A DNA stretch of 64,000 bases from Pithys albifrons albifrons. Taxonomy: Eukaryota > Chordata > Aves > Passeriformes > Thamnophilidae. Under the pieces are notes generated by a model. The model made no database searches and was not told where the DNA came from. It was given only the letters and a program-made list of their open reading frames with translations. A program made the position numbers and the translations under genes. The stretch lies in the NCBI RefSeq assembly GCF_047495875.1, contig NC_092459.1:37119490-37183489 (forward strand), in the 5' to 3' direction. This document shows positions 11,737 through 25,695 of the stretch, in pieces. Numbering within the stretch: position 1 is the stretch's first letter; each line of letters begins with the position of its first letter.

Positions 11737-13928
11737 CAAACAGAAAACAAAACAGGCACATTTTGATTCTTACAAAACATGGAGAGGTTTTGCTTTTTTG
11801 AAAGTTGCAGCAACAAAGATGGAGATGGAAGATTTGGGGTTAGCATCAATTACACATTAAGGAAGTCCAAATTAAACATCTAGCAGATGAAGCTTTCACT
11901 GCTTCTTTAAAGACAAAGTGTATCTTTAAAGCAGCATTCAGACTATTTCCATTTTTCAGAACACACAGGGATATAAATGAGATTGAAAATATTTACAGAT
12001 CTTTGAAGTATTCTATTCTACCTGATGCCTTTGAAGACTGCAGAAAAGCATTTTAAGGAAAAGAAAAACATAATGATGCTATCAACAAACACAAAAAGAA
12101 AGCACAAGAGATAACGGTTTGTATTAAAGCAAAATTGGTGGATAGACATCACAGAAGTTGAGACCTAAAGATAGATGAATATTTCTGGTTTTCCCAATTA
12201 CTTTAAAATACTTTTAAATAACAATACTCAAGTCTCCAAGGATCATTCTTGTTATTTTGATCTGCTTGTATTAATCATAGGAGATGCAGGCCAAGCTGAC
12301 TAGATTTAAGTTCTTGGGGGTTCAGGGGACAGAGGTACAATTCCATTTGTTCCATCCAGAGGTAATGCTTAATCTAATTTTGTGATCTGTTATTCTCTGC
12401 TGGCCCTCCCTGTGTCATAGCTGCAAAATCCTATTAGTCTGCACTTTGGAAATCGACAAAACATATTTTTCTTCTTCGCTCCTATTGTTATACAGGACAT
12501 ACTGAATGAATCTATGATCCAATCTAACTGGTCTAACTCCTGTCTTAATGAGTGGCAAGACTTACACAAACTTCCCTTACTATCCCATTTACTGTCATGG
12601 CTTTTGGACTGGGTGAGCTGTTCAAAGTTTATACCTCCTATTGCAATGAATTTCACTGCAACAAATTATATTCTGTGAAAAAAAAGCGTTTTACCTCACT
12701 GAATTTTAGACGAGAAGTTTCACTTTAAACCTGCATTTTGAACAGTTCACTCACCTTTACTTAGTTGGCTAAGATGCATTTTGAAGCAATAACCTTTAAA
12801 ACAATGAAGAGATGCTTTCTCCTCTTCTCTTAGCCTGGCAAATAGAATATATTAAATATTTTAATCACACACACAGAGACAACCCCTCTGCACCACCAAT
12901 ATGTATTTTCTCAGTAAGGCCTAAAGCTGGCTACATTTAGGTGTCACTGTGAACCATTTGTGCCCTTTTCATCTGTTGACTGACTGATTTGGTAGCCTGC
13001 TTCTGTTTTTTGTTTTGTTTTGTTTTGAACACTTTAAATCCTAGAGATTTTGTATATGGAAGACTTCTCATTTTTGGGGGCAAGATACCTTTCAGTTTTA
13101 CAAATGCTGACAGGCAATGTTTGTGGTTTTTTATGCAAGGTTTTCATTTTTATGGTTTAGTGTTAAAATAGTGACTTAGCATAGGAAAATCTGGAAATTA
13201 TTCTTGCTCTTTGGAAATTAAAATCTTTTTCCCTATTCATTCACATTTATGCAATAAGGCTCTCCCTGCAGAATTCCCTAGGCAATCTATGCTTCAGTTT
13301 GTTTTATCATCTATCAATACACTCTAACTATTCTGTTAATAGGTATTTATGGGGGAGGGAAGAAATTTTTCCTGAAGTGACTTCTTCATAACCAATGCTG
13401 ATTAAAAAAAAAAAAAAGGCCAAAAACCGCATTTTAAATAAAGACTAGGAGAAAAGATGAAAAACCCCACCTCAGCAGCTACAATGTGTTCTGCATATTC
13501 TTTAGAAAGCTTCATATGAAGTAGTACTGAGAAGGATATTCCAAATTCAGTAGTGGTTAGGTCTGATACTAAATATTCAGTACATACTTTAGTTCTTACA
13601 GATCCAGCCTGAACACAAAATGTTCTTTGCTGTACATGTCTCTTTGCTTATGTGCTCTGGTACAATTTTAATATCTTTTCATATGACGTCTCTCCTCATA
13701 ATCAGGCAGATTTTTCTTAGAATGCTATAAAGCACTAAACTAAGCTATGAATAATGAACTATTTTCCAGTTAGCTGCAACATGTCCCACTTGTCCATGTA
13801 CTTTCTAATTAGAATTGAAGATGGACTCAAAGCCTGGAGCACACTTCAAGTCTTAAACATTTTATATTTTAGTAGGTCTATTCTTTTTGCTTCCTGTTAG
13901 CTCTCTGGAAGTTCTGGAAGTGACTGTG
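11737..13928. other. Unique AT-rich sequence, no gene recognised
   Basis: No coding signal. A short (TTTTG)n run lies at 13005-13027. The frame at 12390-12656 (-) of 88 codons shows no recognisable family and sits in ordinary sequence. A poly-A run near 13404-13418 lies in otherwise unremarkable DNA. Confidence 0.55.
13005..13027. repeat. Short (TTTTG)n microsatellite
   Basis: About four units of TTTTG/TTTTTTG. Similar TTTTG or AAAAC runs occur elsewhere in the window (28593, 37934, 52185). Confidence 0.85.
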
Positions 13929-14553
13929 TGTGCTGGTTTAAAGGTGAACCAGCAGGGGAAATGAACTCACCCCGAGAGAGATTATAAGTCAGACCTAAAA
14001 TTTAATAATAATATTACAATAGCAACACTGACACACAAGGGAGATTGCTTTCAACTCACAAAACCCCAGCAGTATAACCCAGTGTCCTGGGGCACAAACC
14101 CAAGGGAGTTTGTTTGCCCTTGTGCTGAGACCCCTGTGGTTCCCCCAAGTCCAGAGCAAAAGGAAAAGAAAAAACCTGTTGGTGCAGGCGAGGGCTGTGG
14201 TCTGGGCGAAAGCGGGGATCTCCTCCTGTCAAGGTCCTGCTGCTCTGGATCCGACGAGAGGTCCCCGAGGTCTTCTTGCCCACCACTTATGTACCCTCAG
14301 GGAGCACCCAGTCCCTCCCCCTGGGCGGGGACTCACACAATGGGTGATTAACTCTGGGAGCCAGGGGGTGTTGAGCTGTTGATGGCCCCTTAGCAGCTTC
14401 GCCCCCCTCAGGCTGGGTGTGAAGTGATAATGGCTCCCTGGGCAGCTGCTGCTAATGGCCCATTGACCTTGGGGAATGAATAGAGGGGGTAGAATACACA
14501 GCTTTGATCACCCCCACACAGGGTTAGCTGGTCCCTCCTGCTGAACTAGGACA
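13929..14553 (-). mobile_element. Solo LTR of an endogenous retrovirus, probably ERVL-like, with 5-bp target duplication
   Basis: The 625-bp element starts TGTGCTGGTT and ends AACTAGGACA. Its ends are imperfect inverted repeats of the TG...CA type. It is flanked by the direct repeat CTGTG at 13924-13928 and 14554-14558. A 5-bp duplication fits ERVL-class integrases. It is much richer in G and C than its surroundings. On the minus strand a TATA-like box (TACATAAG, 14286-14293) precedes an ATTAAA signal (14001-14006), so the sense strand is probably minus. No gag, pol or env sequence flanks it, so it is a solo LTR left by recombination. The frames at 14056-14382 are chance frames in the LTR. 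Family assignment is from memory of passerine LTR ends. Confidence 0.85.
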
Positions 14554-14558
14554 CTGTG

Positions 14559-17500
14559 CAAGAGTAGCACAGACATCTGCTGCGGTACTTTGCTCAGTGT
14601 CTCAAGAAGAATATTACCTGACAATGCAGCATTAAGTGCTTCAGTTGTATAAGCAGAACATAGGGGAGAAATATTTTCAGCTTCATTAAAGACTAAAATA
14701 TTTTTTATAATAATTATAGTTTTTTAAAGAATGGGACTAGTATCTCCATTTTTTTCTTCATGGATACTAACAGTTTCAAAAGAATAATAAACATCAGTGG
14801 TTGAATTTATAAATTCACTAAGCTAACCCACTTAGTTCTTAATGCTTTTCTGCATAATACCTTGATGAAGGTTGCCATTGTAGATGTTAGTAATTAATGA
14901 GGCTGTAATCAGAACAATGTGCTGTTTCAAGGAAATAATAACTCTTTAGTTTTAGGTATTCTGGGGCAAGAGGTACAGGAGCAGAATTAGTAAGAGTGTA
15001 ACTTTGCAGTAATTTTCTTTCATATCTTCTGCTTTTAAAAACACTTGAAAACAGAAGTAAAAACTTGTTGAGAAAGGAATGCAGCAGTATAGGACAAAGA
15101 AGAGAGGTGAGAAAACCTTAGATTGATTGCCAAATGCATTTAAATTAAAAAAATAGTACCAGCAGCAATATTATAAAAGGGGTGTGAGAATTCACATGGA
15201 AAAATAAAGACAGAGCCTTTAATTTCAAGGCTATTCTTTCAGATTTTATCTAGGTCCTTGTTCATTAGGGATCAAGTATTAGATCTGGCACAATGCTAGG
15301 AAAGACAATGAAGTCAGCCCACAGACAATTTTTTTCCTAACTGTTGCTAACAACTACTGATTAACTCACAACTCTATATAGACTGATTTAGCCATTTAAA
15401 ACTCCCAAAGTGTATGTATATATGCACAGAATAAAGCTATGTCTTACACTAAATGGCATCCTTGTGAGCAGATAGCCAGAAATTGAATATTTGTTATTGT
15501 TCTCAATAATAGTAATTGTTTCCAGTAGAGTTTGTGGTCTGTGGTTCCCATTAATACTAATATTGAGACTGGTTATTTTCTCACTTCCACTTTTCTGCAA
15601 TTCAGTCTGCAGCCTGAATTGGCTCTGTTGCTCAGAAAATTTGTGTTCATACTTCTGATCTCTCATCTATGCCCCTCTCTCCTCCACTGACCCTCATCTT
15701 CCTCTGCTGGCTCTTTCCCCTTTTCTTCACCATTTTTCATTCTGATGGCTTACTTTTCACTGATGTTTTCCTCTTGCAACTACAGTTATGCTTTAAGCCT
15801 CTACTATCATAAAGGCAAAACAAGCTCACCAGACAACTGTAGATTTGCCTTGGTTTTGTTACTTTTTTTTTTTTTAACCACTACAGCTTGTTCAAAGAGT
15901 GTAGTGGCTGGGGTTTTTATTTATTTTTTGAAAACCAACTGTAGGTCAACATGAGAAATTCATTAAATATTTGAATACTGCTCAATGTATTGTTTTCCCA
16001 GAAAAAAAACTGTTTTAAAATGTTCCCATATTTAGATTCAAAAATTTTAAAAGATACTGAGCTTAAATTACTTCTTTACTGGAAAAATCTTTTATTGACA
16101 GTAAAAGGATAAATTAGAGGAATACTTAAGCTCTAAAGGTAATTTTAAAGGCTTCATAATTCTAGTTTAGAATCATGATAAGTGACTTTGAGCAACCAAC
16201 TAATTTAAATGTGCAGAGAAGACTACACCAGGGAGTCAGAATGTAAGAAAAAACAAACCAGACCAAAAGTAAAAGACATCTCAGTAGAAACTTCTGTACA
16301 ACATAAGGATTTCCAGGACTTTCATTTTAATTTAATAAACTTCAGCAACAATGAAGTTTTGCGTGGCAAATATTCTTCTCTTTGCTTACTTCAGTCTTCT
16401 GTCAGCTATTCATTTGATTGTAACCACCAGCAGAAAGCATGCTTGTTAGTGGCAGTGGCCTCATTTTAGAGAAATATGAAACAGGTTGGAAAAACACTAA
16501 TAAAACTTGGGAAGAAAATAGTCTATGATGTCAACAGAACCTTCAAATCCATGAACCACATTTATTAAAAAAATAAATATACACTTATGTCACACTCTTG
16601 TCATTAACATTTAATGTGCAAAGAGTGGGTGAGCATTCTATATTTAATTAAAACACAAGATTATGACTTCCATCTGCACATGCAGACCTGAAAAAAGGCT
16701 TAAGGTGCACAAAACCATTACATCTGGTATTCAAATATTGGTGTGGAGGGGTATTTTAACCATATCAGATATCACATCACTCCTCTTGTGTATAATAAAT
16801 ATGATACTTTATTTATTAGTGTTTGAAGACATTTTCAATATTTGAAGTTTCTCAGGCACTTATATAGAGTTTAAATCATGTGGGGGAATCAAAGCTTCCC
16901 AGGGTCAGGAGACCTCTTCAGTTATTTACATTTCTTATTTTTATTTTATTTTTTTGGTTCCTTTGGAAACACACACTGAATGTTCTTTTTCTCAGTGATG
17001 CTTTTTTGGTAATTCTTTTGATCTACATTTGGTGCCAAGGAGCACAGACCATGTTAAATCCAAACAGCAGCCTGCAATCTCCTTAACCATATGCTATTTT
17101 TACAGCAGGTGACCTGTGGAAATGCTTTTTTTCAACCAAATCCTCCTCCTCTTGGCTTGTCACTCTGCTTGTTCACACTGGGGCTAATCCTGGTGCTGTC
17201 ACTCTGCAGCCACAGAAGCCACCATCTGCTCTTTGCTCTACTCCGGCCTTTGATCAAACAGTAAACAAATCCTTCAGGATAGGGAAGAGTTTCCTGGGTG
17301 CTGGCCATACGGCAACATATTTGGTCATTGTGTGGAGCCCTGTATAGCACTGTGGTTGCTAGTAAGTAACGTATCTTCCCATCACCTTCACTTGGAGTTA
17401 TGGAGATAATGCAGAAATCAATCATTCTCACCTACCTGAAAAGTGGCAAAGGTACTTGCACGTGGTTTTGAAATAAGTTTATCAAGTGGTCATCATGTGC

Positions 17501-18581
17501 CTCAGAGTGGCAAAGGCTAAACTGGTGCAGGGAAAGGGAAAAGACCATGCTGACTTTCCCTCAGTTCCACCTGAAACATGTTTGCTAACAAGGAGTTCCA
17601 GTGACCCAGAAAGATGGTGATTAAGAATTGTTTTCTTGGCTACGTGTGAACAGACCTGAAACTCAAAAGATAAGGCTGAGTAGCTGCAAAAGGACATCTA
17701 AAATGCTAAAGGGGATCCTGATTTTTTGACAGAAGAAGGGAGCTGGAGCCACTACAATCATACAGACCAGTAAACTTTGGCACATGTTGTTTTTACTGGG
17801 AAGGCAACTGCTGAGGCAAGATGGGACACAATATATCACTTTCCCCTCTTTGTTCATGGAGCTGGAACACTGAATGGTACAATTCTTGCTAAAACCTGCA
17901 AAACTGCATCTGACATTGCTTGAGGTAGGACAGAGGGGAACACATTCGCTGAGTAAGCATAACTGCTGGGCCTTAAAATATCTGTAGACTATAACAGAAT
18001 TGCTGAACTAACAAGCTGCTGAGCCAGCATAATGAATAGAACATAGCAAAAATAATGCAATAACTTCATGGTTAAGACAGCTGTAAATGAAAGAAATGGG
18101 AAAAGCTGTCTCACAGCCAATTTCAAAGAACTGACTCTCCAGTCTCTTTGTATTTGGACTTGAATGGATTCAGCAAAATAGCAGAAGGATGGTCTGGACA
18201 GCTAAAAATATATGTGGCCAGTGGATCACAGCATTATAAGGAGATAAAAGACAACTCAGAAATTCATCAATGTTGGGTCAGCAGAAGAGAACCAGTATTG
18301 CTGGTGCCAGAGGCTGAGAAAGGTTAGCATTTTCTCCAAATTAGATTGACATACTGGGCAGAATATGTTCGCATCTCCCCATAATTTGAATTCAACTTCT
18401 AAGTGCCAATGGCAAGCAACTTGCAGGCCTTTTTATATGGTGAGAACTTAGAAATCTGGGCAGAAGAGTGTCTCATAATCAGAAGGAGATGCTTCAAATG
18501 ACTGTGATACAGAGTTTTATCAATAAATATTTGCTTTGTTTTATATAATTTCATTACTTTTAGTATTACTACAAAGAAAAT
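14559..18581. other. Unique sequence, no gene recognised
   Basis: AT-rich, with a moderately GC-richer block at 17120-17450 that holds a 100-codon minus-strand frame (17132-17431, GTG first codon). That frame has no domain I recognise. The minus-strand frame at 15388-15666 (92 codons) is glutamine/serine-rich and also unrecognised. No paired splice sites clearly frame either one. T-rich runs occur near 15862-15875. Confidence 0.5.
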
Positions 18582-18592
18582 GATAGATGGAT

Positions 18593-18641
<49 letters not shown>

Positions 18642-18682
18642 TGTACATATGTACATATGTACATACGTACATACATACATAT
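18582..18682. repeat. Compound microsatellite (GATA)n then (ATGTAC)n/(ATAC)n
   Basis: About fourteen GATA units, the first few imperfect, run to about 18640. They are followed by repeated ATGTAC and ATAC units to 18682. The second half is self-complementary (GTAC, CATATG) and can fold on itself. The minus-strand frame 18399-18698 is a translation of the repeat. Confidence 0.97.
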
Positions 18683-21600
18683 AGACATCCATTGCCATGT
18701 TTAATTTATTATTATCTCATTACTCTGATGCTATAATTGCTTGTAGTCATTGGCTGGGTTTTGCTGTTGTAATGCTGACTTGCAGTTATATTTGCTGTTG
18801 CTGTGCTTTCACTTAGTGGAATTTGCATAAGCTATCAGTCAACATAAGGTATTAAAATCATCACCTTCTAACTTCTGTGGATCCCTGTGATTGAGCTTCT
18901 ACCCACTAACTAATTTTTATTAGTTATATAATATTTACAATTACATCTTCAGAAAATTAAAAGAGAATATAATACTGATATGTAATCATTCATATTGCTA
19001 ACCTGTTAGCCTTGTATCTGGTATATTTAGTCCAAGAGAACTAGCAAAGCTATTAAATTACCATGGGAACTAGCATATTTGGGAATGCTTTAAAGGATGA
19101 TATGTTGCAAACCATTCCTAGTAGGCTGTTTGTATGTCAACATGTTTTGGTTGGAAGGGAGTTTATTTGTATGGACACAAACTTCACTATGTCTGTTGGC
19201 TTCAGGAAGAAAGCACAAAACCTATTTCATCTTGTATATATAATACATACATGCAACCTTATGTGTCTTTCCTGCTCATGTCTATGAAACTTTTGAACAT
19301 AGTTCTACAGCTCCTATACAGCTTCCTATATGGGTATAGACCGTCTCATAAAATAATTTAATTCTAAATCCCATTCAGTATGTACCAAGAGCCATAAATA
19401 GAATATTTTGTCTTTTTTGTTTTATAATTAAGTATATTGTTATTTAATAAGAGATTTAATGTTGTCATTTACAGAGATCACATGCTCATTTTTTCTCACC
19501 CTTTCTCTTTAGAAGAATTTTTCATTTATTTCTCATACTGTATTTTTTTAAAAAGCAGAAAAAATATGCAAAATATAACACATTGAGCTTTCCTTTCAAG
19601 CACAAGCTGAATGTTTACCCTTGAATTAATGAAAAAAACCAAAACATGTCAGCATATTTAAGTCTGAGTTTATATGAATTTGAGTCATTTAGCTTAAGTC
19701 TAGACTCAGAATAACTTTTTTTTCCTGTCATCTGGTTTTAGTTGGATCATAATTTTATGTCTTCACAGAATTACTCTCACATGTTACTCACATTTCCTAT
19801 TTAACTTTCACAGATTCTTAAAGAATTATTTAGTACTTTAAGGACTATTCTTCTCCTCTTCTATATCTCAGACTAATTTTCAAAATGAGAGGAGGACATT
19901 TCCCCTATCTATTTTACAAAGTTATCCTTGTGGGATAAGACGTCAAAATGGGAAACATGAATAGAAAACCTTCAAGGTAAGGCCTCCAGGCCTCCTATGA
20001 ATGCTCATTTCAACCAGCAAGGGTTTGGAAATATGTTGGGGAACAAATATGTTAGTCAGGGAAAATCAGTGCCTAAATCCAAGTACATCAGACTGAAAAC
20101 ACAGAAAGCTGCAGCATTTCCCCCCTCTCAAGAGGCAGCGTTTCAGTTTCCAGCCATGTTGACAGCAGCTGTTCCTGCTGTGCCTGAGCTGTCCTCGCTC
20201 CCCATAAGAAGTGCAGTATTAATGTCCCTGCTTAGTCTGTGCTAAGATATCTGTATTTATATAGGCAGCTATTCCTCATTTCTTCATCTCCTTCACAACA
20301 GCACTCAATATATAGCCAAGACACACTGATTTTACAGTGCCTGTTATAATGGAATATGCTAAACAGGGAACAGTACAGTACTGCAACTGAAAGCATTAAT
20401 AATCCCTGGTAGAAAAATAGACATCCATCATGATAAATCTAAATAACAGTAAAAACATTAGAGATCTAGCAAAATTATAAACAATAATAAAAATAAATAA
20501 GAGTTTAAGATATATTTTTAGTCCTTTTTTTTTTTTGTCTGAAATGAAAAGGTAAGATCAGGACACATTTTCAACATGAAATATGCAAGCAATAGCACTT
20601 GGTACTTCATTGCCACTTAATGAAAATTAAGATTCCAAATAATACCAACAACAACAAAAGACTCCTAGACCTGAGGTTTCAAGAACAGAAATTAATAAAA
20701 ACAGACATTATGGAAATTGTACTGTCAAGATGTTGTTCCTTGTTTAGCCAAAATTAAGGTAGATTTTTCATTGTACTCACACAAACAAAAAGCAGTTTGT
20801 GCTCTAAGAGAGTAAATCTTGTCATTCTTAATTTTCCTTCAAAAATAAATTGCTTAAATAAATAGGTAAATAAATAATGTTAAAATGCAGCTGGAGAGTT
20901 TAGTCTGTAACTGTTTTTTCATTCTTTTCCATTTATTTGACAATCTCGTCTGAAAGTCCCTCTGCTTTTCATTGTCTTTCTAAGGACTCAGTGAAAACCT
21001 GTGTCACTGCCAACTGCTGCAGCACCTGATGTTTTATTTTCGCAGCTCTCTCCAAACTTGTACATAAACCTTAAGACATGAGCTTGTTCATGAGGCAAGC
21101 TTTTGCTACTAACCTTATACAAATAGTCAATGATGTTATTTATTTAGCATAAGATTTATTCTTTAACCGTTGCTTGGCTAAAATTTACAAATATATTTAT
21201 TGGGATTCTGTGTGTATATTAGGAGGAGGCTAGACACCTCACTGTATTCCTTTCTGCTGTGTTAAAAATCACTATAGATGTTATTTATACCACTTCAGTT
21301 CTTTGTGTCTTTGCCAAAAAAGAAAAGTCAGTCCAACACAGTTGTCATCTGAAAATAAACACCAATGAGATCTTCTTCCTGCGGGCTGTAAGGTCATTCT
21401 GTAACTCAGCACGGTTCATTGATCTCTTCTACCCCCCGTACTTTTCCAGATTTATTGAAAATCTGTTCAAAAGAGAATATATCTTACCGCTCACTACTCT
21501 AGGAACTGCTGCTAAATGCTGAGTAAAAGATTCTCTTCTATTCTCTTTATTCTTTGTCCTTAGAGGCAGAACTGACAAAAATCTTCCCCAGTCTCTCAGA

Positions 21601-24600
21601 CATCAGCTGAAAACAGATGAGCTGGGAATACAGGTTGAATACCTTCACTACTCTTCCTTTGGACAAGTTCACTAAGTTCAGGAAACATCTTGGGACCAAT
21701 TCACGTTAGTGTCTGTATTGCTTCTGTCATTAGCGTGAAGATACTCAAAGTAACTTAAGTCAATGTTCTGACTACTAATAAAGAACAGCACTGGGCACAG
21801 GTCAGACATGCCTGATTTGTATTTGCTTTCTTTTTAATATTTCACAGTATTAAACAGTACTGTGAAGAGAGAAATCACATTGCAACTGTCAAAGGAGATA
21901 TCTATCTATCTATCTATTTACTTCCTGTCAAACTAATCACATCATGGCACAGGACAATTCAAGCACTCATGTAAAGATATGTAACTTATTAGAAAAAAAT
22001 GGAGTTCCATCCACATTGACTCAGGCTATGTCCCGTCTTCACAGTAAATCCTGAAATAAATGGATAAACATGAACACATGCTGGGAGTTCTACTGGAAGC
22101 TCAGCAGCTGGAATATAATCATTGAGGTTTGATTAACTTTTTTGTTATTTTTCTTTTTTCTTTCTTTAAAGTTAAGTTTTCTAGCAAGCCTAAGGTATGT
22201 GCACTCAAGCCAGCAGTAGGTGTTAGATTAGTACAGCAGTTTATGAGCAGTAGGATCCTGGGGTCTGTGGACTTCCACTGAAACAAAGAGCTCACCTTTG
22301 GGGTGGCCCTGAAAAGTAATGTGCAAAAATGGAGAGACACTCAGTACATAAAGAAAAAGAAAGATGAAGCACCTGAATTCCTTTGATTCCTGCTATGGAG
22401 GCACATCTGACAAAACAAACTTGGGTCAGGCTTTTTGCAAAGTGCTGTGTTCTGCTTTCCGCTGCTGCTGGGCCATCCCTATTTGTTTTTCTAAATGTTA
22501 TTTTTCGGTTTAGTAGCTTTCTTAAGAAATCTAAGATATCTCCACATATTTTGCAGATATATGTTTAACATTACCTGGAAGGGTATAAAAGCTGTATTTT
22601 CTAACACTGTTCCTAGAGAAATATGGTGAAACTGATCCCTCATGATTACGGGTAGTGGTGCCAAACTGGGAAAACAAACATGCAGACTAACAAAAACATT
22701 GCAACCAGCAATTGGAGATAGGTAAGAACCTCACAAGATGTTCTGTAAAACCTAGCATGCTGAGCCAAGAGCTATAATGCTATAACATGAAAAAATAGGT
22801 AATCTAAACTAGCAGAGAAAAGAAACCTTCCCATTTATTTTTTCTAAGATGTGTTGAGGTTTAGGGCCTTAGAGCAAGAGTTGGAACCCAGAACTTCCTA
22901 CCACCATCTATGAAATGAGGTCTTTAATCATGGAGCTGATGAGCCTTCTCTCTTCTCTCCCCCTTTCACTCTCCCCCTCTTTACTTCTTCTTGCTGTGGT
23001 ACAGTGTCTATTTTACTAGGTTTTCCCATAGTGAAATTTCTTTAAAATCAATTCAAATAGTTGTTAAAATAGGATTTAACATAGACTTTGACTGTCCCAG
23101 GCCACACACAGCCAATTGCTTCCTAGTTAGGGCAAATCATAGGAAAAGTGGCTCAGAGTTCTTTCAGACAGTGTGACTGAAGCCCAGGTTCTCTGGATCT
23201 GAAATTAATGCTTGACTGACCCTTCAGTATAAAAGAAATACATTGAAACATACCATCTCACAAAAATGGCAAATGTGACTGAACTTTCTTGTGAATGTCC
23301 TCTCAGCATGCCTGCTGGATGGAGCTCTTTCAAGTTTCCTGGTAACATTGCATCTAAAATATAAGTACAAGCCAGCCTAAAGCTATACAAAGTTGTCTTG
23401 CCTTGCTAAAAGTGGGGCACTCTTGGACAGACACAGAGCAAGACTTTAGATATTTTAGGAACCCTTCGGCTGAAAACCAAGTCAATTCCATAGCTCAAGT
23501 GCTTCCAGAATAGTAAGTCATCTGAGTTGAGATTTTAAGAATGGCAAAGCTGACTTACAGTGCTTAAATTCCACCTAACTCTCACCTGAGGAACTACAGC
23601 CATTTCTGAAGCTACACATCAATTCACAACTGTAGGAAGAAAATAACCCAAAAGTACTGGGTTTTCCCATAGGTGTATTATTTTAGCTCTCCTTCCCATA
23701 TGTAAATAAAAAACTGCCCCAGATTTCTCAGGATTATATCCTGAAATATCCTTCCATTTCAAAATGATGTGTAAAAGGCCAGTTACAGAGCGTGCTGAGA
23801 ATCTGTAACAATTTTGCAGTTAATGCTTTTATCCAGACATGACTGAACTTCATGCCCTCCCCAAGCTCTTCCCATCTGCTCAGTGAAACATAGGGTAAGA
23901 AAACATGTCACTGCTGTAAATTGATCTTGAACTTTCCTGCCTCACATTCACGTCTTACAAAAAATCCTTAAAGCTATAACTAGAGTGGTGATAGTTAAGA
24001 AGTAACATTGAGTTAGGCAGACAAAATCTGTCTGTCTTCTTTCTAGTGTGAAACTGGAGTCATTTCACTAAAAGTAAAGTTGTAAGACCTGATTTATTTG
24101 GCCTAGAGCATTTCTAATTTATGGCCTTAGTAGATTGGCTCAGGCTATCTTTGGACATAAGTAAATAAGTAACCTATAATATCCTCCAAACCAATGCAAT
24201 TGGGGCAGCTTTAAGTGCTACAATTCACTTCCGAATACATAAGTTTATTGTGCATGGGGGATCTTTTATTTTATCAAGATTGCTGAAAATATAAAAGGAA
24301 CTAAATATATCCACACTAAAATTACCTCCAGAAGCACATTTAAATAAGACATACACAACACAGTTAGAGGGTAAGAGTAAATACAGAAAGCATATGCTCT
24401 GATTTACTGTAAATCTCTCCCTGGGTGATTTTGATGACTTAGGACCAGAGAAGCTTAGAAAAATATATATGACAGAGTAAGATGCTGTTAACTCTATAAA
24501 TACAAACAATAAATATTATATCCCTCACTATGAAAGAAATTATAGTGCCTTGAGAATTGAAAGAATAAACAACAGTACTATAAGAATATTATATGCCATA

Positions 24601-25629
24601 AGCACTTGCAATTAACAATAAAAAGAAGGGAAAAAGAATCCCCAAAGTCCCTTTTTAAAATAGCCTTTTTTGTTATGAACAACAACATTAACTGGCATGT
24701 CCTAATTCAAATAGTAGTGTAAATATTATTTATTGTTCAGGAAATTAATGAAATATTTTAACACAGCAAAAATTTCAACACTACACATATTGGTATAATT
24801 GAATAGCTCTATATGTATTTGAAAAAACCAAAACAAGCATGTAGTCCTATTTCTGTATTCCACCTTCACTTCATATTTAAGCCAGTCCATCTCCAGATCC
24901 AGATGTAGATCTTAAAGGCCAATTATGTGATAAATATTAACATGGGACAAAACTCTGCCAAAGTCTAACAGCTACTGAACCAACCTGATGCAAATCCCTT
25001 TGATAAATTTTTCATGAAGTCATTTTAAAAATAATTTATTTTATTTTAAAACCATTCAGACTAATTGTTCAATTTCTATTGGGCTTTCTTTACCTATTCT
25101 GGGTAAGCTGAAGCTTTCAGTAGGATCAAAAACTCTTTTTCCATAGACAAAGTTAGCATCTTTTAAATACCACAGAAAAAACATTTAGGTAAAAATATAG
25201 TTTAAAATGTGTTGCAGTGTTCACCTCATATCTGAGAGTGAATAATTAACCTTTTTAAGGAAAAAGTGGACTGTATTCACACAGGCAGTGCCTTAGGCTG
25301 AGATTCAGAAGACCTTTGCTTTGCTGTCTTTCCTTGCCTTGGTACCAGTCATCTGGTGATGATGTTGGGAACATTACTTGGGCTACTTTACTCGTAGTAA
25401 ACTAAAACTGTCAAGGGCTATTTTCTACCAAGGTAACCAACTATAATGACCCTTATCTTTACTATCTGATTCTTTTAACTGTCAAAACATGAAAGATCTC
25501 CTGACTAATGGATCAAAACTGTGGTGACTCCTGAACTGTGAATAACTTTGAAACCTGCCTGTCCTTTGCTGTAGAAGATTGAGTTTTAGCATTATGTTGG
25601 AGCCTTATTTAGTTTATTTTTATAGATGT
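18683..25629. other. Unique AT-rich sequence, no gene recognised
   Basis: About 7 kb with no recognised gene or repeat family. A short TATC run lies at 21899-21916. The frames at 19997-20245 (+, 82 codons) and 21259-21522 (+, 87 codons) read smoothly but lack a Kozak context, splice framing or a recognisable family. The parts near 20460-20530 and 24540-24830 are very AT-rich. Confidence 0.5.
21899..21916. repeat. Short (TATC)n run
   Basis: About four units of TATC in unique DNA. Confidence 0.85.
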
Positions 25630-25695
25630 AGCTTTTACCTCTTTCTTCTACAGTTTCCCCATCTGTAAGGAGGGGAACTTGACGCCTGCTTCCTC
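25630..25695 (+). mobile_element. MIR-like SINE trace
   Basis: ACAGTTTCCCCATCTGTAAG followed by GAGGGGAACTTGACGCCTGC matches the order of the MIR core end (CAGTTTCCTCATCTGTAAAATGGGGATAA). The upstream ACCTCTTTCTTCT could be the decayed CCTCTCTGTGCCT block. This is an ancient, diverged piece identified by eye. Confidence 0.5.

Noticed and set aside
14056..14382. Overlapping open frames of 76-90 codons on both strands
   Set aside because: They lie wholly inside the solo LTR at 13929-14553, where high GC content reduces stop codons. They do not resemble retroviral proteins.
18399..18698. 99-codon minus-strand frame rich in tyrosine, isoleucine and serine
   Set aside because: Translation of the GATA/GTAC microsatellite.
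21259..21522. 87-codon plus frame whose end (FLRAVRSFCNSA) vaguely recalls LINE C-termini
   Set aside because: Only a few residues match, and no LINE DNA blocks or tail are nearby.
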